Assembly: GCA_900635465.1 (NCBI GenBank)
Contig: LR134135.1
Coordinates: 1,488,001 to 1,552,000 of the forward strand
Direction of reading: 5' to 3'
Length of the DNA: 64,000 bases
Source of the DNA: Lelliottia amnigena
GTDB taxonomy: Bacteria > Pseudomonadota > Gammaproteobacteria > Enterobacterales > Enterobacteriaceae
The position numbers were made by a program, and so were the translations under genes. Each line of letters begins with the position of its first letter. Position 1 is the stretch's first letter. The notes below the pieces were generated by a model. The model was not told where the DNA came from. It ran no database searches and saw only the letters and a program-made list of their open reading frames with translations. This document shows positions 22,484-33,708 of the stretch, piece by piece.

Positions 22484-22662
22484 TGCACACTCCCCTCAAT
22501 AAAAATAAGCCTTCAACTTTATGACATATCACCCGGATTATCTATATACACTTTATTCACTGGCGCGCCGTTTTGTTGGCTTCATCAGCGTGCTGGCGCG
22601 AGGCAAATCGAATGATTCTGTGTATAATGCGCAACAATTTTCTATGAGTAATAAGTGACAAT

Positions 22663-24771
22663 ATGAATTCTCTGTTTGCCAGTACGGCCCGTGGGCTGGA
22701 AGAGCTGTTAAAAACTGAACTGGAAAGCCTTGGCGCGCGTGAGTGCCAGGTCGTTCAGGGCGGTGTCCATTTTGAGGGCGACACGCGGCTTATTTACCAG
22801 AGCCTGATGTGGAGCCGTCTGGCGTCGCGCATCATGCTGCCTTTGGGTGCGTGCAAAGTCTACAGCGACCTTGACCTGTATCTCGGCGTGCAGGCGACTG
22901 ACTGGACAGAGATTTTTGCACCTGGCGCGACCTTTGCTGTGCACTTTAGCGGACTGAATGATGAAATCCGCAATAGCCAATACGGTGCGCTGAAAGTGAA
23001 AGATGCGATTGTGGATAGCTTCACGCGCAAAAATCTTGAGCGCCCGAACGTGGATCGTGAAAACCCGGATCTGCGTATCAACGTGTGGCTGAACAAAGAG
23101 ACTGCGCATATTTCGCTGGATCTGTGTGGGGAAGGCCTGCATCAGCGCGGTTACCGCGATCGTGCGGGTATTGCACCGATTAAAGAAAACCTGGCGGCCG
23201 CAATTGTTATGCGTTCTGGCTGGCAGCCTGGTACGCCACTGCTGGATCCGATGTGCGGTTCCGGTACGTTGCTGATTGAAGCGGCGATGATGGCAACCGA
23301 TCGCGCGCCTGGCCTGCACCGCGGGCAGTGGGGCTTTAGCGGGTGGGCGCAGCACGACGATGCCATCTGGAAAGAGGTCAAAGCCGAAGCGCAGGTCCGC
23401 GCGCGTAAAGGCCTGGCTGATTACGGTTCACGTTTCTACGGCTCAGACAGCGACGCGCGCGTCATTGAACGCGCAGCCAGCAACGCCCGTCGTGCCGGTA
23501 TTGGTGAGCTGATCTCGTTTGAAGTGAAAGATGTCGCGCAGCTGACCAATCCGCTGCCAAAAGGCCCGTACGGTACGGTTATCAGCAACCCACCGTATGG
23601 CGAGCGTCTCGATAGCGAACCGGCGCTGATTGCCCTGCACAGCCTGCTGGGTCGCTCAATGAAAGATTATTTCGGCGGCTGGAATCTGTCGCTGTTCAGT
23701 GGATCTCCTGAACTGCTGAGCTGCCTGCAACTGCGCGCAGAACGTCAGTTTAAAGCCAAAAACGGCCCGCTGGACTGCGTACAGAAAAACTATCACCTCA
23801 CCGAGAAAGAGGGCGACAGTAAACCTTCGACCGTGGCGGAGGACTACGCGAACCGCCTGCGTAAAAATCTGAAAAAATTCGAAAAATGGGCGAAGCAGGA
23901 AGGGATCGAATGCTATCGCCTGTACGATGCCGATTTGCCGGAGTACAACGTAGCGGTAGATCGCTACGCTGACTGGGTCGTGGTGCAGGAATATGCCGCG
24001 CCGAAGACGATTGATGCGCAAAAAGCACGTCAGCGTCTGCTGGATATCATTGCCGCCACCATTGGCGTCCTTGGCATCGCCCCTAACAAACTGGTGCTCA
24101 AAACCCGTGAGCGTCAGAAAGGGACAAATCAGTATCAGAAGATGAGCGATAAAGGCGACTTTATCGAAGTGGGCGAATACAACGCTCGCCTGTGGGTGAA
24201 CCTCACTGACTATCTTGATACCGGTCTGTTCCTGGATCACCGCATTGCCCGTCGTATGCTGGGCCAGATGAGCAAGGGTAAAGACTTCCTCAACCTGTTT
24301 GCCTATACCGGCAGCGCGAGCGTGCACGCCGGTTTGGGCGGCGCGCGCAGCACGACAACGGTGGATCTGTCGCGGACCTATCTTGAATGGGCGGAGCGCA
24401 ACTTGCGCCTCAACGGCCTGACCGGGCGTCAGCATCGTCTGCTGCAAGCCGATGTGCTGGGCTGGTTGCGTGATACCGATGAGCAGTTCGACCTGATCTT
24501 TATCGATCCACCGACTTTCTCTAACTCTAAGCGTATGGAAGATACGTTTGACGTTCAGCGCGACCACATCCGTCTGATGTCCGACCTGAAACGTCTGCTG
24601 CGTAAAGGCGGCACCATCATGTTCTCAAATAACAAACGCGGCTTCCGTATGGATAACGACGGGCTGGCAGCGCTGGGACTGAAAGCACAAGAAATTAGCC
24701 AAAAAACACTGTCTCAGGACTTTGCCCGTAACCGTCAAATTCATAACTGCTGGTTGATTACCGCGGTCTGA
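22663..24771 (+). CDS. rlmL: Bifunctional 23S rRNA methyltransferase RlmL/RlmK
   Basis: Makes m2G2445 (N-terminal RlmL half) and m7G2069 (C-terminal RlmK half) in 23S rRNA. The 702 residues comprise a THUMP domain, a first SAM domain with [15 protein letters not shown] and the NPPYGER catalytic motif (near residue 310), and a second SAM domain with [13 protein letters not shown] and DPPTFSNSK. It lies 12 bp upstream of uup and is likely cotranscribed. Confidence 0.96.
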   Translation: MNSLFASTARGLEELLKTELESLGARECQVVQGGVHFEGDTRLIYQSLMWSRLASRIMLPLGACKVYSDLDLYLGVQATDWTEIFAPGATFAVHFSGLNDEIRNSQYGALKVKDAIVDSFTRKNLERPNVDRENPDLRINVWLNKETAHISLDLCGEGLHQRGYRDRAGIAPIKENLAAAIVMRSGWQPGTPLLDPMCGSGTLLIEAAMMATDRAPGLHRGQWGFSGWAQHDDAIWKEVKAEAQVRARKGLADYGSRFYGSDSDARVIERAASNARRAGIGELISFEVKDVAQLTNPLPKGPYGTVISNPPYGERLDSEPALIALHSLLGRSMKDYFGGWNLSLFSGSPELLSCLQLRAERQFKAKNGPLDCVQKNYHLTEKEGDSKPSTVAEDYANRLRKNLKKFEKWAKQEGIECYRLYDADLPEYNVAVDRYADWVVVQEYAAPKTIDAQKARQRLLDIIAATIGVLGIAPNKLVLKTRERQKGTNQYQKMSDKGDFIEVGEYNARLWVNLTDYLDTGLFLDHRIARRMLGQMSKGKDFLNLFAYTGSASVHAGLGGARSTTTVDLSRTYLEWAERNLRLNGLTGRQHRLLQADVLGWLRDTDEQFDLIFIDPPTFSNSKRMEDTFDVQRDHIRLMSDLKRLLRKGGTIMFSNNKRGFRMDNDGLAALGLKAQEISQKTLSQDFARNRQIHNCWLITAV

Positions 24772-24783
24772 AAGGAAATATAA

Positions 24784-26691
24784 ATGTCATTAATTAGTAT
24801 GCACGGCGCCTGGCTGTCTTTCAGCGATGCGCCCCTTCTCGATGATACAGAACTGCACATCGAAGATAACGAACGCGTCTGTCTGGTTGGCCGTAACGGC
24901 GCAGGCAAATCTACGCTGATGAAAATTCTGAACCGTGAACAGGGCCTTGATGACGGACGTATTGTTTACGAACAAGATCTGATTGTTTCGCGTTTGCAGC
25001 AAGATCCGCCGCGCAACGTCGCGGGCAGCGTGTATGATTTTGTTGCTGAGGGTATTTCTGAACAGGCCGAATACCTGAAGGGCTACCACGAAATCTCTCA
25101 TCTGGTGATGACCGATCCGAGTGAAAAAAACCTTAACGAAATGGCGCGTCTGCAGGACCTGCTTGATCACCACGGTTTGTGGCAGCTTGAAAGTCGCATC
25201 ACTGAAGTTCTGGATCAGTTAGGTCTGGAAGCGGACATGGAGCTGGCGTCGCTTTCAGGCGGCTGGCTGCGTAAAGCGGCGCTGGGTCGTGCGCTGGTGA
25301 GCGGCCCGAAAGTGCTGCTGCTTGATGAGCCAACCAACCACCTGGATATTGAAGCGATTGACTGGCTGGAAGGGTTCCTGAAAACCTTCAATGGCACCAT
25401 TATCTTCATTTCGCATGACCGTTCGTTTATTCGCAATATGGCGACGCGCATTGTCGATTTGGATCGCGGTAAGCTGGTGACGTATCCAGGCAGCTACGAC
25501 ACTTATCTGCTGGAAAAAGAAGAAAACCTGCGCGTCGAAGAGCTCCAGAACGCAGAGTTTGATCGCAAACTGGCGCAGGAAGAAGTCTGGATCCGTCAGG
25601 GCATCAAAGCCCGTCGTACCCGCAACGAAGGCCGCGTACGTGCGCTGAAAGCGATGCGTAACGAACGCAGCGAGCGCCGCGAAGTGATGGGCACGGCGAA
25701 AATGCAGGTCGAAGAAGCGTCCCGCTCCGGCAAAATCGTCTTCGAAATGGAAAACGTTAATTATCAGGTTGATGGCAAAGTGCTGGTGCGTGACTTCTCT
25801 GCTCAGGTCCAGCGTGGCGATAAAATTGCGCTGATCGGCCCGAACGGTTGCGGCAAGACCACGCTGCTGAAATTGATGCTGAGCCAATTGCAGGCTGACA
25901 GCGGACGTGTGCATTGCGGAACCAAGCTGGAAGTGGCGTATTTCGATCAGCACCGTGCGGAACTTGATCCCGACAGAACCGTGATGGACAACCTGGCGGA
26001 AGGTAAGCAAGAAGTGATGGTGAACGGTAAACCCCGTCACGTTCTGGGCTATCTGCAGGACTTCCTGTTCCATCCTAAACGTGCGATGACGCCGGTGCGC
26101 GCGTTGTCAGGCGGAGAACGTAACCGACTTCTGCTGGCCCGTCTGTTCCTGAAACCAAGTAACCTGCTGATTCTCGATGAACCGACGAACGACCTGGACG
26201 TCGAAACGCTGGAGTTGCTCGAAGAGCTGATCGATGGCTATCAAGGTACCGTTATGCTGGTGAGCCACGATCGTCAGTTTGTTGATAACACCGTAACGGA
26301 ATGCTGGATTTTCGAAGGCGAAGGGCATATTGGGCGTTATGTGGGCGGTTATCACGATGCGCGTGGACAGCAATCACAGTCGCGGTCGATTAAACAGCCA
26401 AAAGCCAATAATGGATCGGAAAACGCTGTCGCGAAAACCGAAACTGTCAAAAAATCGACGGCCAAAATGAGCTATAACCTGCAGCGTGAACTCGACGTTC
26501 TGCCGCAGCGTCTCGAAGAGCTGGAACGCAATCTGGAAACTCTGCAGGCTCTGGTTGCTGATGCGTCCTTCTTTAGCCAACCGCACGACTATACTCAGAA
26601 AATATTGGCAGATCTTTCCCAGGCTGAAAAGGCGCTGGAGGAAGCATTCGAGCGTTGGGAGTACCTTGAGGCTCTGAAAAACGGCGCATAA
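24784..26691 (+). CDS. uup: ABC-F family ATPase Uup
   Basis: Ribosome-associated ABC-F ATPase, also linked to suppression of precise transposon excision. The 635 residues hold two ATPase cassettes: Walker A motifs GRNGAGKST and GPNGCGKTT, signatures LSGGWLRK and LSGGERNR, and Walker B motifs LLLDEPTNHLD and LILDEPTNDLD. A C-terminal coiled coil (residues about 560-635) is typical of Uup. Confidence 0.96.
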   Translation: MSLISMHGAWLSFSDAPLLDDTELHIEDNERVCLVGRNGAGKSTLMKILNREQGLDDGRIVYEQDLIVSRLQQDPPRNVAGSVYDFVAEGISEQAEYLKGYHEISHLVMTDPSEKNLNEMARLQDLLDHHGLWQLESRITEVLDQLGLEADMELASLSGGWLRKAALGRALVSGPKVLLLDEPTNHLDIEAIDWLEGFLKTFNGTIIFISHDRSFIRNMATRIVDLDRGKLVTYPGSYDTYLLEKEENLRVEELQNAEFDRKLAQEEVWIRQGIKARRTRNEGRVRALKAMRNERSERREVMGTAKMQVEEASRSGKIVFEMENVNYQVDGKVLVRDFSAQVQRGDKIALIGPNGCGKTTLLKLMLSQLQADSGRVHCGTKLEVAYFDQHRAELDPDRTVMDNLAEGKQEVMVNGKPRHVLGYLQDFLFHPKRAMTPVRALSGGERNRLLLARLFLKPSNLLILDEPTNDLDVETLELLEELIDGYQGTVMLVSHDRQFVDNTVTECWIFEGEGHIGRYVGGYHDARGQQSQSRSIKQPKANNGSENAVAKTETVKKSTAKMSYNLQRELDVLPQRLEELERNLETLQALVADASFFSQPHDYTQKILADLSQAEKALEEAFERWEYLEALKNGA

Positions 26692-26704
26692 CCAGGGATA
26701 CACT

Positions 26705-27958
26705 ATGTGTGATCAGCACCATGCCGACCGGCATATTTTATGCTCGCAATGCGATATGCTCGTGGCGCTGCCTGATATGGGCCACGGACATAAGGCGGCA
26801 TGCCCACGCTGTGGGGCAACGCTGACAACGGAGTGGGACGCGCCAAGGCAGCGTCCCACTGCTTACGCACTTGCTGCGTTGTTTATGCTGGTGCTCTCGA
26901 ACCTTTTTCCCTTCATCTATATGAAAGTCGGCGGTATGACCAGCGAAGTTGATTTGCTGGAAATACCCGGCGTCATGTTTTCGGAAGATTACGCCAGTCT
27001 CGGCACATTCTTCCTTCTCTTTGTTCAGATTGTGCCCGCCTTTTGTCTCACCGTGATTTTACTGCTGGTCAATCGCGTGCGGATGCCCGTAAAGCTCAAA
27101 ATCACACTCGCCCGAATCCTGTTCCAGCTCAAAAGCTGGGGAATGGCGGAGATTTTTCTCGCCGGCATTCTGGTGAGCTTCGTGAAGCTGATGGCTTATG
27201 GCGACGTGGGGATCGGCAGTAGCTTTATTCCCTGGTGTCTTTACTGCGTGCTTCAGCTTCGGGCTTTCCAGTGTGTCGATCGTCGCTGGGCCTGGGATGA
27301 TATCGCCCCCGCGCCGACGTTATCGCAAACAGTTAAAGTGGGTGTTCCCGGTATTCGTCAGGGATTACGCTCATGTTCATGCTGCACAGCGGTGTTGCCT
27401 GTCGATCTTGAAGAGTGTCCCCGCTGCGGAACCAAAGGGCATGCACGGCGTAAAAATAGCGTTCAGTGGACGATGGCGCTGCTCGTAACGTCAATCATGC
27501 TCTATCTGCCCGCCAATATTTTGCCCATCATGATTACAGATTTGCTGGGCGACAAAATGCCGTCGACCATCCTCGCTGGTGTGGTGTTGCTGTGGGGAGA
27601 AGGATCGTATCCCGTGGCGATGGTGATTTTTATCGCCAGTATCATGGTACCAACGTTGAAAATGATCGCGATCGCCTGGCTTTGTTGGGATGCTAACGGC
27701 CACGGTAAACGCGACAGTGAACGCATGCATTTGATTTACGAAGTTGTCGAGTTTGTTGGCCGCTGGTCAATGATCGACGTGTTTGTGATTGCCGTTCTCT
27801 CTGCGCTGGTGCGCATGGGGGGACTGATGAGTATTTATCCCGCTATGGGTGCGCTGATGTTTGCGTTGGTTGTTGTGATGACGATGTTTGCGGCCATGAC
27901 CTTCGACCCTCGTTTATCGTGGGATCGTGAGCCAGAGTCAAGCCATGAGGAAGAGTGA
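26705..27958 (+). CDS. pqiA: Intermembrane transport protein PqiA
   Basis: Inner-membrane component of the Pqi lipid-transport system between inner and outer membranes. The 417 residues have two paralogous membrane modules of about four helices, each preceded by a zinc-ribbon-like cysteine pair set (CSQCDML...CPRCGATL and CSCCTAV...CPRCGTKG). It is first of pqiABC and starts 13 bp after uup. Confidence 0.95.
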   Translation: MCDQHHADRHILCSQCDMLVALPDMGHGHKAACPRCGATLTTEWDAPRQRPTAYALAALFMLVLSNLFPFIYMKVGGMTSEVDLLEIPGVMFSEDYASLGTFFLLFVQIVPAFCLTVILLLVNRVRMPVKLKITLARILFQLKSWGMAEIFLAGILVSFVKLMAYGDVGIGSSFIPWCLYCVLQLRAFQCVDRRWAWDDIAPAPTLSQTVKVGVPGIRQGLRSCSCCTAVLPVDLEECPRCGTKGHARRKNSVQWTMALLVTSIMLYLPANILPIMITDLLGDKMPSTILAGVVLLWGEGSYPVAMVIFIASIMVPTLKMIAIAWLCWDANGHGKRDSERMHLIYEVVEFVGRWSMIDVFVIAVLSALVRMGGLMSIYPAMGALMFALVVVMTMFAAMTFDPRLSWDREPESSHEEE

Positions 27959-27962
27959 GAGC

Positions 27963-29600
27963 ATGGAAAATAAGAGTGGAGAGGCGAAAGTGCAGAAGGT
28001 CAAAAACTGGTCGCCAGTATGGATCTTCCCCATTGTGACGGCGCTAATCGGGGCCTGGATCCTGTTTTATCATTACAGCCATCAGGGGCCAGAAGTCACG
28101 CTTATCACCACCAACGCTGAAGGCATTGAGGGCGGGAAAACCACCATCAAGAGCCGTAGCGTTGATGTGGGCGTCGTGGAGAGCGCAACGCTGACTGACG
28201 ATTTAACGCATGTTGAAATTAAAGCTCGACTGAACGCGGGGATGGAAAAGCTACTGCACAGTGATTCCGTATTCTGGGTAGTTAAACCGCAGGTGGGCCG
28301 TGAAGGGATTAGCGGTCTGGGAACGTTACTTTCTGGGGCTTATATTGAACTGCAACCGGGATCGAAAGGTAACCAGCCTGGCAGGTATGATTTGCTGGAT
28401 GCGCCGCCGCTGGCCCCGCCTGATGCGAAAGGCATCCGGGTGATTCTGGACAGTAAAAAAGCGGGTCAGCTTAGCCCTGGCGATCCGGTGTTGTTCCGCG
28501 GATATCGTGTGGGTTCAGTCGAAACCAGTACGTTCGATGCGCAAAAACGCACCATCAGCTATCAGCTCTTTATTAACGCGCCTAATGACCGTCTGGTGAC
28601 CAGTAATGTCCGTTTCTGGAAAGACAGCGGTATTGCGGTTGATCTGACGTCGGCGGGGATGCGTGTCGAAATGGGCTCCCTAACCACGTTGTTCGGTGGC
28701 GGTGTGAGTTTTGATGTCCCGGAAGGGATGGAGCTTGGCCAGCCCGTTGCGGCAAAAACGCCGTTTAGACTCTTTGACGATCAGAAAAGCATCCAGGATG
28801 CACTTTATACCGATCATATTGATTATCTGATGTTCTTTAAAGATTCCGTTCGTGGTTTGCAGCCCGGTGCACCGGTTGAATTCCGTGGCATCCGTCTGGG
28901 CACTGTCGGCCAGGTCCCGTATTTCGTCCCGGGTCTGCGTCAGTCTCTGGATGATGATTATCGAATTCCCGTGCTGATTCGCATCGAACCAGAGCGTTTA
29001 CTGAGTCAAATAGGCGAAGCGAAAGATATTGGCGGGCATATTAACGATCTCATGAATCGTGGTCTGCGAGGCTCGCTGAAAACCGGTAACCTGGTCACCG
29101 GCGCGCTGTACGTTGATATGGACTTCTACCCTAAAGCGCCTGCGATAACAGGTGTGCGCGAATTTGGTGGTTACAAGATTATCCCGACGGTAAGCAGTGG
29201 CCTGGCACAAATCCAGCAGCGCCTAATGGAAACGCTTGATAAGATTAACAATCTGCCGCTGAATCCGATGCTTGAGCAAGCGACAAACAGCCTGACAGAA
29301 AGTCAGGCGACGATGCGTCGTTTGCAAACCACGCTGGATAATATCAACAAGATTACTGCGAATCAGTCGATGCAGCAGCTTCCGCAGGATATGCAGAAAA
29401 CGTTGCGCGAGCTTAACCGCAGTATGCAGGGCTTCCAGCCTGGCTCCGCGGCTTACAACAAAATGGTGGCGGATATGCAGCGCCTGGATCAGGTCTTACG
29501 TGAACTGCAGCCTGTATTGAAAACGCTGAACGAGAAGAGTAACGCGCTGGTATTTGAAGCGAAGGACAAGAAAGATCCTGAGCCGAAGAGGGCAAAATAA
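27963..29600 (+). CDS. pqiB: Intermembrane transport MCE protein PqiB
   Basis: MCE-domain protein anchored in the inner membrane whose hexamers form a syringe-like channel across the periplasm. The 545 residues have one N-terminal membrane helix (VWIFPIVTALIGAWILFY), three MCE domains starting near GPEVTLITTNAEGIEGG, DAKGIRVILDSKKAGQ and TDHIDYLMFFKDSVRG, and a C-terminal coiled coil. I placed the start at ATG 27963; an in-frame start 36 bp upstream overlaps pqiA. E. coli PqiB has 546 residues. Confidence 0.94.
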   Translation: MENKSGEAKVQKVKNWSPVWIFPIVTALIGAWILFYHYSHQGPEVTLITTNAEGIEGGKTTIKSRSVDVGVVESATLTDDLTHVEIKARLNAGMEKLLHSDSVFWVVKPQVGREGISGLGTLLSGAYIELQPGSKGNQPGRYDLLDAPPLAPPDAKGIRVILDSKKAGQLSPGDPVLFRGYRVGSVETSTFDAQKRTISYQLFINAPNDRLVTSNVRFWKDSGIAVDLTSAGMRVEMGSLTTLFGGGVSFDVPEGMELGQPVAAKTPFRLFDDQKSIQDALYTDHIDYLMFFKDSVRGLQPGAPVEFRGIRLGTVGQVPYFVPGLRQSLDDDYRIPVLIRIEPERLLSQIGEAKDIGGHINDLMNRGLRGSLKTGNLVTGALYVDMDFYPKAPAITGVREFGGYKIIPTVSSGLAQIQQRLMETLDKINNLPLNPMLEQATNSLTESQATMRRLQTTLDNINKITANQSMQQLPQDMQKTLRELNRSMQGFQPGSAAYNKMVADMQRLDQVLRELQPVLKTLNEKSNALVFEAKDKKDPEPKRAK

Positions 29601-30166
29601 TGAAAAAGTGGCTATTCATCGCCGGAGTCATGGTTTTAACGGCCTGTAGCTCAGGAAGTGATAACAAAAGTTACTATCAGCTGCCGTTGGCTGTACAGAC
29701 GGGAGGGCAGAGCAGCTCGTCTCAGGGCAATCGTCTGCTGTGGGTTGAGCAAGTCGTGATCCCTGATTCACTCGCCGGTAACGGCGTGGTGTATCAGACC
29801 AGCGACGTGCAATACGTGATCGCAAATAACAATTTGTGGGCGAGCCCGTTGGATCAGCAACTGCGCAATACGCTGGTGGCGAATCTGAACAGTCAGTTGC
29901 CCGGTTGGATAGTGGCTTCCCAGCCGCTGGGGAGCGATCAGGATACGCTCAATGTCACCGTGACGGGGTTCCATGGCCGTTATGATGGAAAGGTTATCAT
30001 CAGCGGAGAATGGCTGTTGAACCACCAGGGGCAGCTGATTAAGCGTCCGTTCTATCTAGAGCTGAAACAGCAGCAAGACGGATACGACGAGATGGTTAAA
30101 ATGCTGGCACAAGGTTGGGCCCAGGAATCGGCAAGTATAGCGAAAGAAATTTCTCGCCTGCCATAA
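29600..30166 (+). CDS. pqiC: Outer-membrane lipoprotein PqiC
   Basis: Lipoprotein of the Pqi system, thought to link PqiB to the outer membrane. The 188 residues start with a lipoprotein signal (MKKWLFIAGVMVLTACSS; acylated Cys16). The start ATG shares one base with the pqiB stop, so translation is coupled. Confidence 0.94.
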   Translation: MKKWLFIAGVMVLTACSSGSDNKSYYQLPLAVQTGGQSSSSQGNRLLWVEQVVIPDSLAGNGVVYQTSDVQYVIANNNLWASPLDQQLRNTLVANLNSQLPGWIVASQPLGSDQDTLNVTVTGFHGRYDGKVIISGEWLLNHQGQLIKRPFYLELKQQQDGYDEMVKMLAQGWAQESASIAKEISRLP

Positions 30167-30182
30167 GTAAAATTAATCGCCT

Positions 30183-30220
30183 AAAACCGCAATCTGCGTT
30201 TCGTTGATTGCGGTTTTTTT
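30183..30220 (+). terminator. Terminator after pqiC
   Basis: AAAACCGCAATC and GATTGCGGTTTT arms enclose TGCGTTTCGTT and are followed by a T-run. Confidence 0.9.
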
Positions 30221-30419
30221 TCGTTTTCATTTCAGGTTGATACTTGTGCAGCGTCACAAATTTTGTACAAATGATATTCCCTGTAGCTCACAAATATGAC
30301 ACTGGCGTGAATTTTGCGCATTGACGTACGGAGGGATTCAGGTTATTCGTTTACTGTGCTTGCATATTTTGCAGCCACTGTTTTCTTTCCACCAGACCAA
30401 AGAATGAGGGAAACGAGGC

Positions 30420-30587
30420 ATGAAGAGACAGAAACGAGATCGCCTGGAACGGGCGCACCAACGTGGATACCAGGCTGGCATCGCCGGACGCTCAAAAGAA
30501 ATGTGTCCTTACCAAACGTTAAATCAACGTTCTTACTGGTTAGGGGGCTGGCGAGAAGCCATTGGGGATAGGGTTCTACTTGCGTGA
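30420..30587 (+). CDS. rmf: Ribosome modulation factor
   Basis: Small basic protein that dimerises 70S ribosomes into inactive 100S particles in stationary phase. The 55-residue product begins MKRQKRDRLERAHQRGYQ and continues with AGIAGRSKEMCPYQ. It differs from E. coli RMF only near the C-terminus (SYWLGGWREAIGDRVLLA). The gene order pqiC-rmf-fabA is the standard one. Confidence 0.97.
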   Translation: MKRQKRDRLERAHQRGYQAGIAGRSKEMCPYQTLNQRSYWLGGWREAIGDRVLLA

Positions 30588-30605
30588 CACGTCTCTTTAG
30601 AAACA

Positions 30606-30636
30606 GAAACCTCCGCATCGCGGAGGTTTCGCCTTT
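30606..30636. terminator. Terminator between rmf and fabA
   Basis: GAAACCTCCGC-ATC-GCGGAGGTTTC is a perfect hairpin lying between the two converging stop codons and can serve both. Confidence 0.88.
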
Positions 30637-30657
30637 ATGGTCCGGGCACAGCAGCAA

Positions 30658-31176
30658 TCAGAACGCAGAAGTGTCCTGGAACAGGCCAACTTTCAGATCG
30701 TGTGCGGTATAGATCACACGACCATCTACCAGCACTTCGCCATCCGCCAGACCCATCACCAGACGACGGTTTACAATGCGCTTGAAGTGAATACGGTAGG
30801 TGACTTTTTTCGCAGAAGGCAGAACCTGACCGGTGAATTTCACCTCGCCCACACCCAGTGCGCGGCCTTTGCCTTCGCCACCCAGCCAGCCCAGATAAAA
30901 ACCAACCAACTGCCACATTGCATCCAGACCTAAACAGCCAGGCATGACCGGATCGCCGATAAAGTGGCAACCGAAGAACCACAGTTCTGGGTTGATATCG
31001 AGTTCCGCTTCAACGTAACCCTTGTCAAAGTTGCCGCCGGTTTCGGTCATTTTCACGACACGGTCCATCATCAGCATGCTTGGAGCGGGTAACTGCGGGC
31101 CTTTAGCACCAAACAGTTCACCACGACCAGAGGCAAGAAGATCTTCTTTTGTATAGGATTCGCGTTTATCTACCAT
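30658..31176 (-). CDS. fabA: 3-hydroxydecanoyl-ACP dehydratase/isomerase
   Basis: Introduces the cis double bond in unsaturated fatty acid synthesis by dehydrating beta-hydroxydecanoyl-ACP and isomerising the product. The 172 residues equal E. coli. The catalytic histidine lies in [15 protein letters not shown] and the partner aspartate in LGLDAMWQ. Predicted FabR and FadR sites lie directly upstream. Confidence 0.97.
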   Translation of the reverse strand: MVDKRESYTKEDLLASGRGELFGAKGPQLPAPSMLMMDRVVKMTETGGNFDKGYVEAELDINPELWFFGCHFIGDPVMPGCLGLDAMWQLVGFYLGWLGGEGKGRALGVGEVKFTGQVLPSAKKVTYRIHFKRIVNRRLVMGLADGEVLVDGRVIYTAHDLKVGLFQDTSAF

Positions 31177-31214
31177 GTTCTCAGTAAGCCTTATTTTAGT
31201 GAAGCACGCAGGAT

Positions 31215-31250
31215 AGCTAACACGTGTACGCTGAACAAGTCCGATCAGTT
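31215..31250 (-). promoter_or_regulatory. FabR and FadR operators of fabA
   Basis: Positions 31215-31232 read AGCTAACACGTGTACGCT, matching the FabR palindrome (AGCGTACACGTGTTAGCT on the other strand). Positions 31231-31250 read CTGAACAAGTCCGATCAGTT, whose reverse complement fits the FadR consensus AACTGGTCNGACNTGTT with one clear mismatch. They adjoin each other and the FadR site overlaps the last codons of lonH. FabR represses and FadR activates fabA in E. coli. Confidence 0.82.
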
Positions 31251-33005
31251 GGGACTAAACCAGCTCAGCCAACGTAACGGCCATGGATAACGATGACGAG
31301 CATCCTGTTGCATTGCCTGAGCAATACGTTCCTGAATAGCCTGCATCAGCGTTGTTTGACCTTCTGCATCCCAGACCAGATTTGTCAGTAAGGGTAGCGC
31401 ATCTGTAATATCGTCGATGGCCCAGATAGAAAATTGTCCAGCCTCTACCGCGTCAAGCACTTCCTGGCTCAGACTCAGATGGCGAGCATTTGGCGCAGGG
31501 ATAATGACCCCTTGCTTACCGCTAAACTCGCGCTGCTGGCAAATATTGAAGAAGCCTTCAATTTTCTCGTTCAATCCGCCGACGGGCTGAGCGCGACCAA
31601 ACTGATCGACAGAACCGGTGATAGCAATGCTCTGGTTAATCGGCACATCGGCAAGGGCACTGATTAACGCACAAAGCTCAGCCATTGACGCACTGTCACC
31701 GTCAACTTCGCCATAGGACTGCTCAAACGTCAGTGAGGCGGAGAAGGGGATTTGCTGTTCAAGCTGAAGCTCTGACATCAGAAACGCCTGCATGATCATC
31801 ATGCCCTTAGCATGAATATTCCCGCCCAGCTCTGCTTTACGTTCGATGTCGGTAAATTCACCATCGCCGATATGTACGACGCAACTGATGCGTGAGGGCT
31901 CGCCAAAGGCACGCGGATGTCCCGGGAATTCAACGACTGACAACGCGTTAATCTGGCCGACACGTTCGCCCTCGGTTTCAACCAGTATTTGCTCAAGCAG
32001 GATTTCATCCTGCATACGATCGGCGAGATAACCTTCTCGCCATTCACGCTGCGCCAGCATTTGCGAGAATTGTTCGCCCGTAAACGATTCCTGCCCACAG
32101 ATAACGCCTACTTCGCGTAATTGCTTTCCAACCCACAGAGGACAGAGCGGAAGCGTTTCCTGGTCACCCGTGTAGCGCGTAGCTTCACGAATTAAACCCG
32201 TCCATGCATCTTCCGCTGGTGTTGGCAATTCATAGCGCTCAGCCATGGTTATCACCCACTGACCCCATTGCGACATATCGTCGGCATCGGCAATCTGGAT
32301 GTTGTCTTCAAACTCGGAATAGACGGCTTGATCGGCTAATTCGGGTTCCATTTCCTGGAAATCAGCCAGCGACTCGCGATCCCCCGCCAGAATCACTTTT
32401 AACGAAACCGGCATTGGGGGGATGGTAACTGGCAATGGGCGCGATTCATCATAGGAAAGCCAGTCAAAGCGCTGGTGAGTCACTATTGTCTTCAGTCGCA
32501 TCCACAGCAGCGGTTGTGCCATGAGCGTGCGTAGAGAGATAATGAGGACGCCACCGTTGGCTTTATGCACCAGCCCAGGCTGTAAGCTCAACTCGCCATT
32601 AAAATGGCGCAGGCAGCCAAACAGTTGTTCAGCTTCAGCCCACTCGGCCGTAATGACTTCACCCGTAGCGGCGAAGTTATCTTCAGCGTGTGCGGCTGGT
32701 TCGAAAGTAACATCACGTCCCGCGATACGATATTGGCCGCCATACACAGTGCTTTCTTCAGGCCGCAGCTGACGCGTAGCGTCGGCGATCAGCGCCAAAT
32801 ATTCAGCTTCTTCAGGCGCCTTCAGCAGCATGAAAGGGGAGGTTGTCCATGGACTTAACACCTGCTCAAGCGCGTAGTGCAAACGCGGTTGCGTATCGCT
32901 AAGTATGAAGTCGTGCTCTTTTGCGAGGTTTGGCTGTGTAAATAGCGCCTGATAGCTTTCGGTATCAGGAACCAAATCACGCCATGCTAGTTTCGTAATG
33001 GTCAA
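31245..33005 (-). CDS. lonH: Lon-like ATP-independent protease homologue LonH (YcbZ)
   Basis: Lon-family protein lacking a functional AAA+ module. The 586 residues carry a C-terminal Lon protease domain with the Ser-Lys dyad visible as GDSASMAEL and [10 protein letters not shown]. The N-terminal half is the degenerate ATPase-like region typical of YcbZ. The start is at [14 protein letters not shown]. Its 3' end carries part of the fabA promoter. Confidence 0.92.
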   Translation of the reverse strand: MTITKLAWRDLVPDTESYQALFTQPNLAKEHDFILSDTQPRLHYALEQVLSPWTTSPFMLLKAPEEAEYLALIADATRQLRPEESTVYGGQYRIAGRDVTFEPAAHAEDNFAATGEVITAEWAEAEQLFGCLRHFNGELSLQPGLVHKANGGVLIISLRTLMAQPLLWMRLKTIVTHQRFDWLSYDESRPLPVTIPPMPVSLKVILAGDRESLADFQEMEPELADQAVYSEFEDNIQIADADDMSQWGQWVITMAERYELPTPAEDAWTGLIREATRYTGDQETLPLCPLWVGKQLREVGVICGQESFTGEQFSQMLAQREWREGYLADRMQDEILLEQILVETEGERVGQINALSVVEFPGHPRAFGEPSRISCVVHIGDGEFTDIERKAELGGNIHAKGMMIMQAFLMSELQLEQQIPFSASLTFEQSYGEVDGDSASMAELCALISALADVPINQSIAITGSVDQFGRAQPVGGLNEKIEGFFNICQQREFSGKQGVIIPAPNARHLSLSQEVLDAVEAGQFSIWAIDDITDALPLLTNLVWDAEGQTTLMQAIQERIAQAMQQDARHRYPWPLRWLSWFSPN

Positions 33006-33191
33006 AGTTGATGTTTTTTAGTTAGATGTAAAACCGTGGAGTATACCGTAAGCATCGGTCTCTGCCCAACCGGGATTAGGAAAATCAGGTAGTGAATGCG
33101 GCGTAACAGCTCACAGGAAATGATTTCTTTTCAGCAGATTGTCAAAAAACTGATATTCTGAACAGAGTTACGAGGTAACACTGAGATCGCA

Positions 33192-33644
33192 ATGAAATAT
33201 CAACAACTGGAAAATCTCGAAAGCGGCTGGAAATGGAAGTACCTGGTCAAAAAGCACCGTGAAGGGGAGCTGATCACCTGCTACATCGAAGCCAGTGCTG
33301 CAAAAGAAGCGGTGGATTTATTACTGACACTCGAAAACGAACCGGTACATGTTAATAGCTGGATAGAGAAGCATATTAATCCCGCGTTAGTGAACCGTAT
33401 GAAGCAGACCATCCGCGCTCGCCGCAAACGGCACTTTAACGCCGAGCATCAGCACACGCGTAAGAAATCAATCGATCTTGAGTTCATGGTCTGGCAACGA
33501 TTAGCCGGGCTTGCTCAACGTCGGAGTAAAACGCTTTCTGAGACGGTCGTACAGTTGATTGAAGATGCTGAGCATAAAGAGAAATATGCCAACCAGATGT
33601 CTACGTTGAAAAACGATCTTCAGGCGATGCTTGGAAAAAAATAG
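33192..33644 (+). CDS. matP: Macrodomain Ter protein MatP
   Basis: Binds matS sites and organises the terminus macrodomain, interacting with ZapB at the divisome. The 150 residues begin [22 protein letters not shown] with the basic DNA-binding middle ([24 protein letters not shown]) and the C-terminal coiled-coil tetramerisation segment. Confidence 0.96.
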   Translation: MKYQQLENLESGWKWKYLVKKHREGELITCYIEASAAKEAVDLLLTLENEPVHVNSWIEKHINPALVNRMKQTIRARRKRHFNAEHQHTRKKSIDLEFMVWQRLAGLAQRRSKTLSETVVQLIEDAEHKEKYANQMSTLKNDLQAMLGKK

Positions 33645-33668
33645 TAAATCACGTTTCGTTAGATAATA

Positions 33669-33695
33669 AAAAACCCCGCATGGCGGGGTTTTTTT
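33669..33695. terminator. Bidirectional terminator between matP and ompA
   Basis: AAAAACCCCGC-ATG-GCGGGGTTTTT has A- and T-runs on either side and sits between converging genes. Confidence 0.92.
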
Positions 33696-33708
33696 ATAAG
33701 ACGATAAC

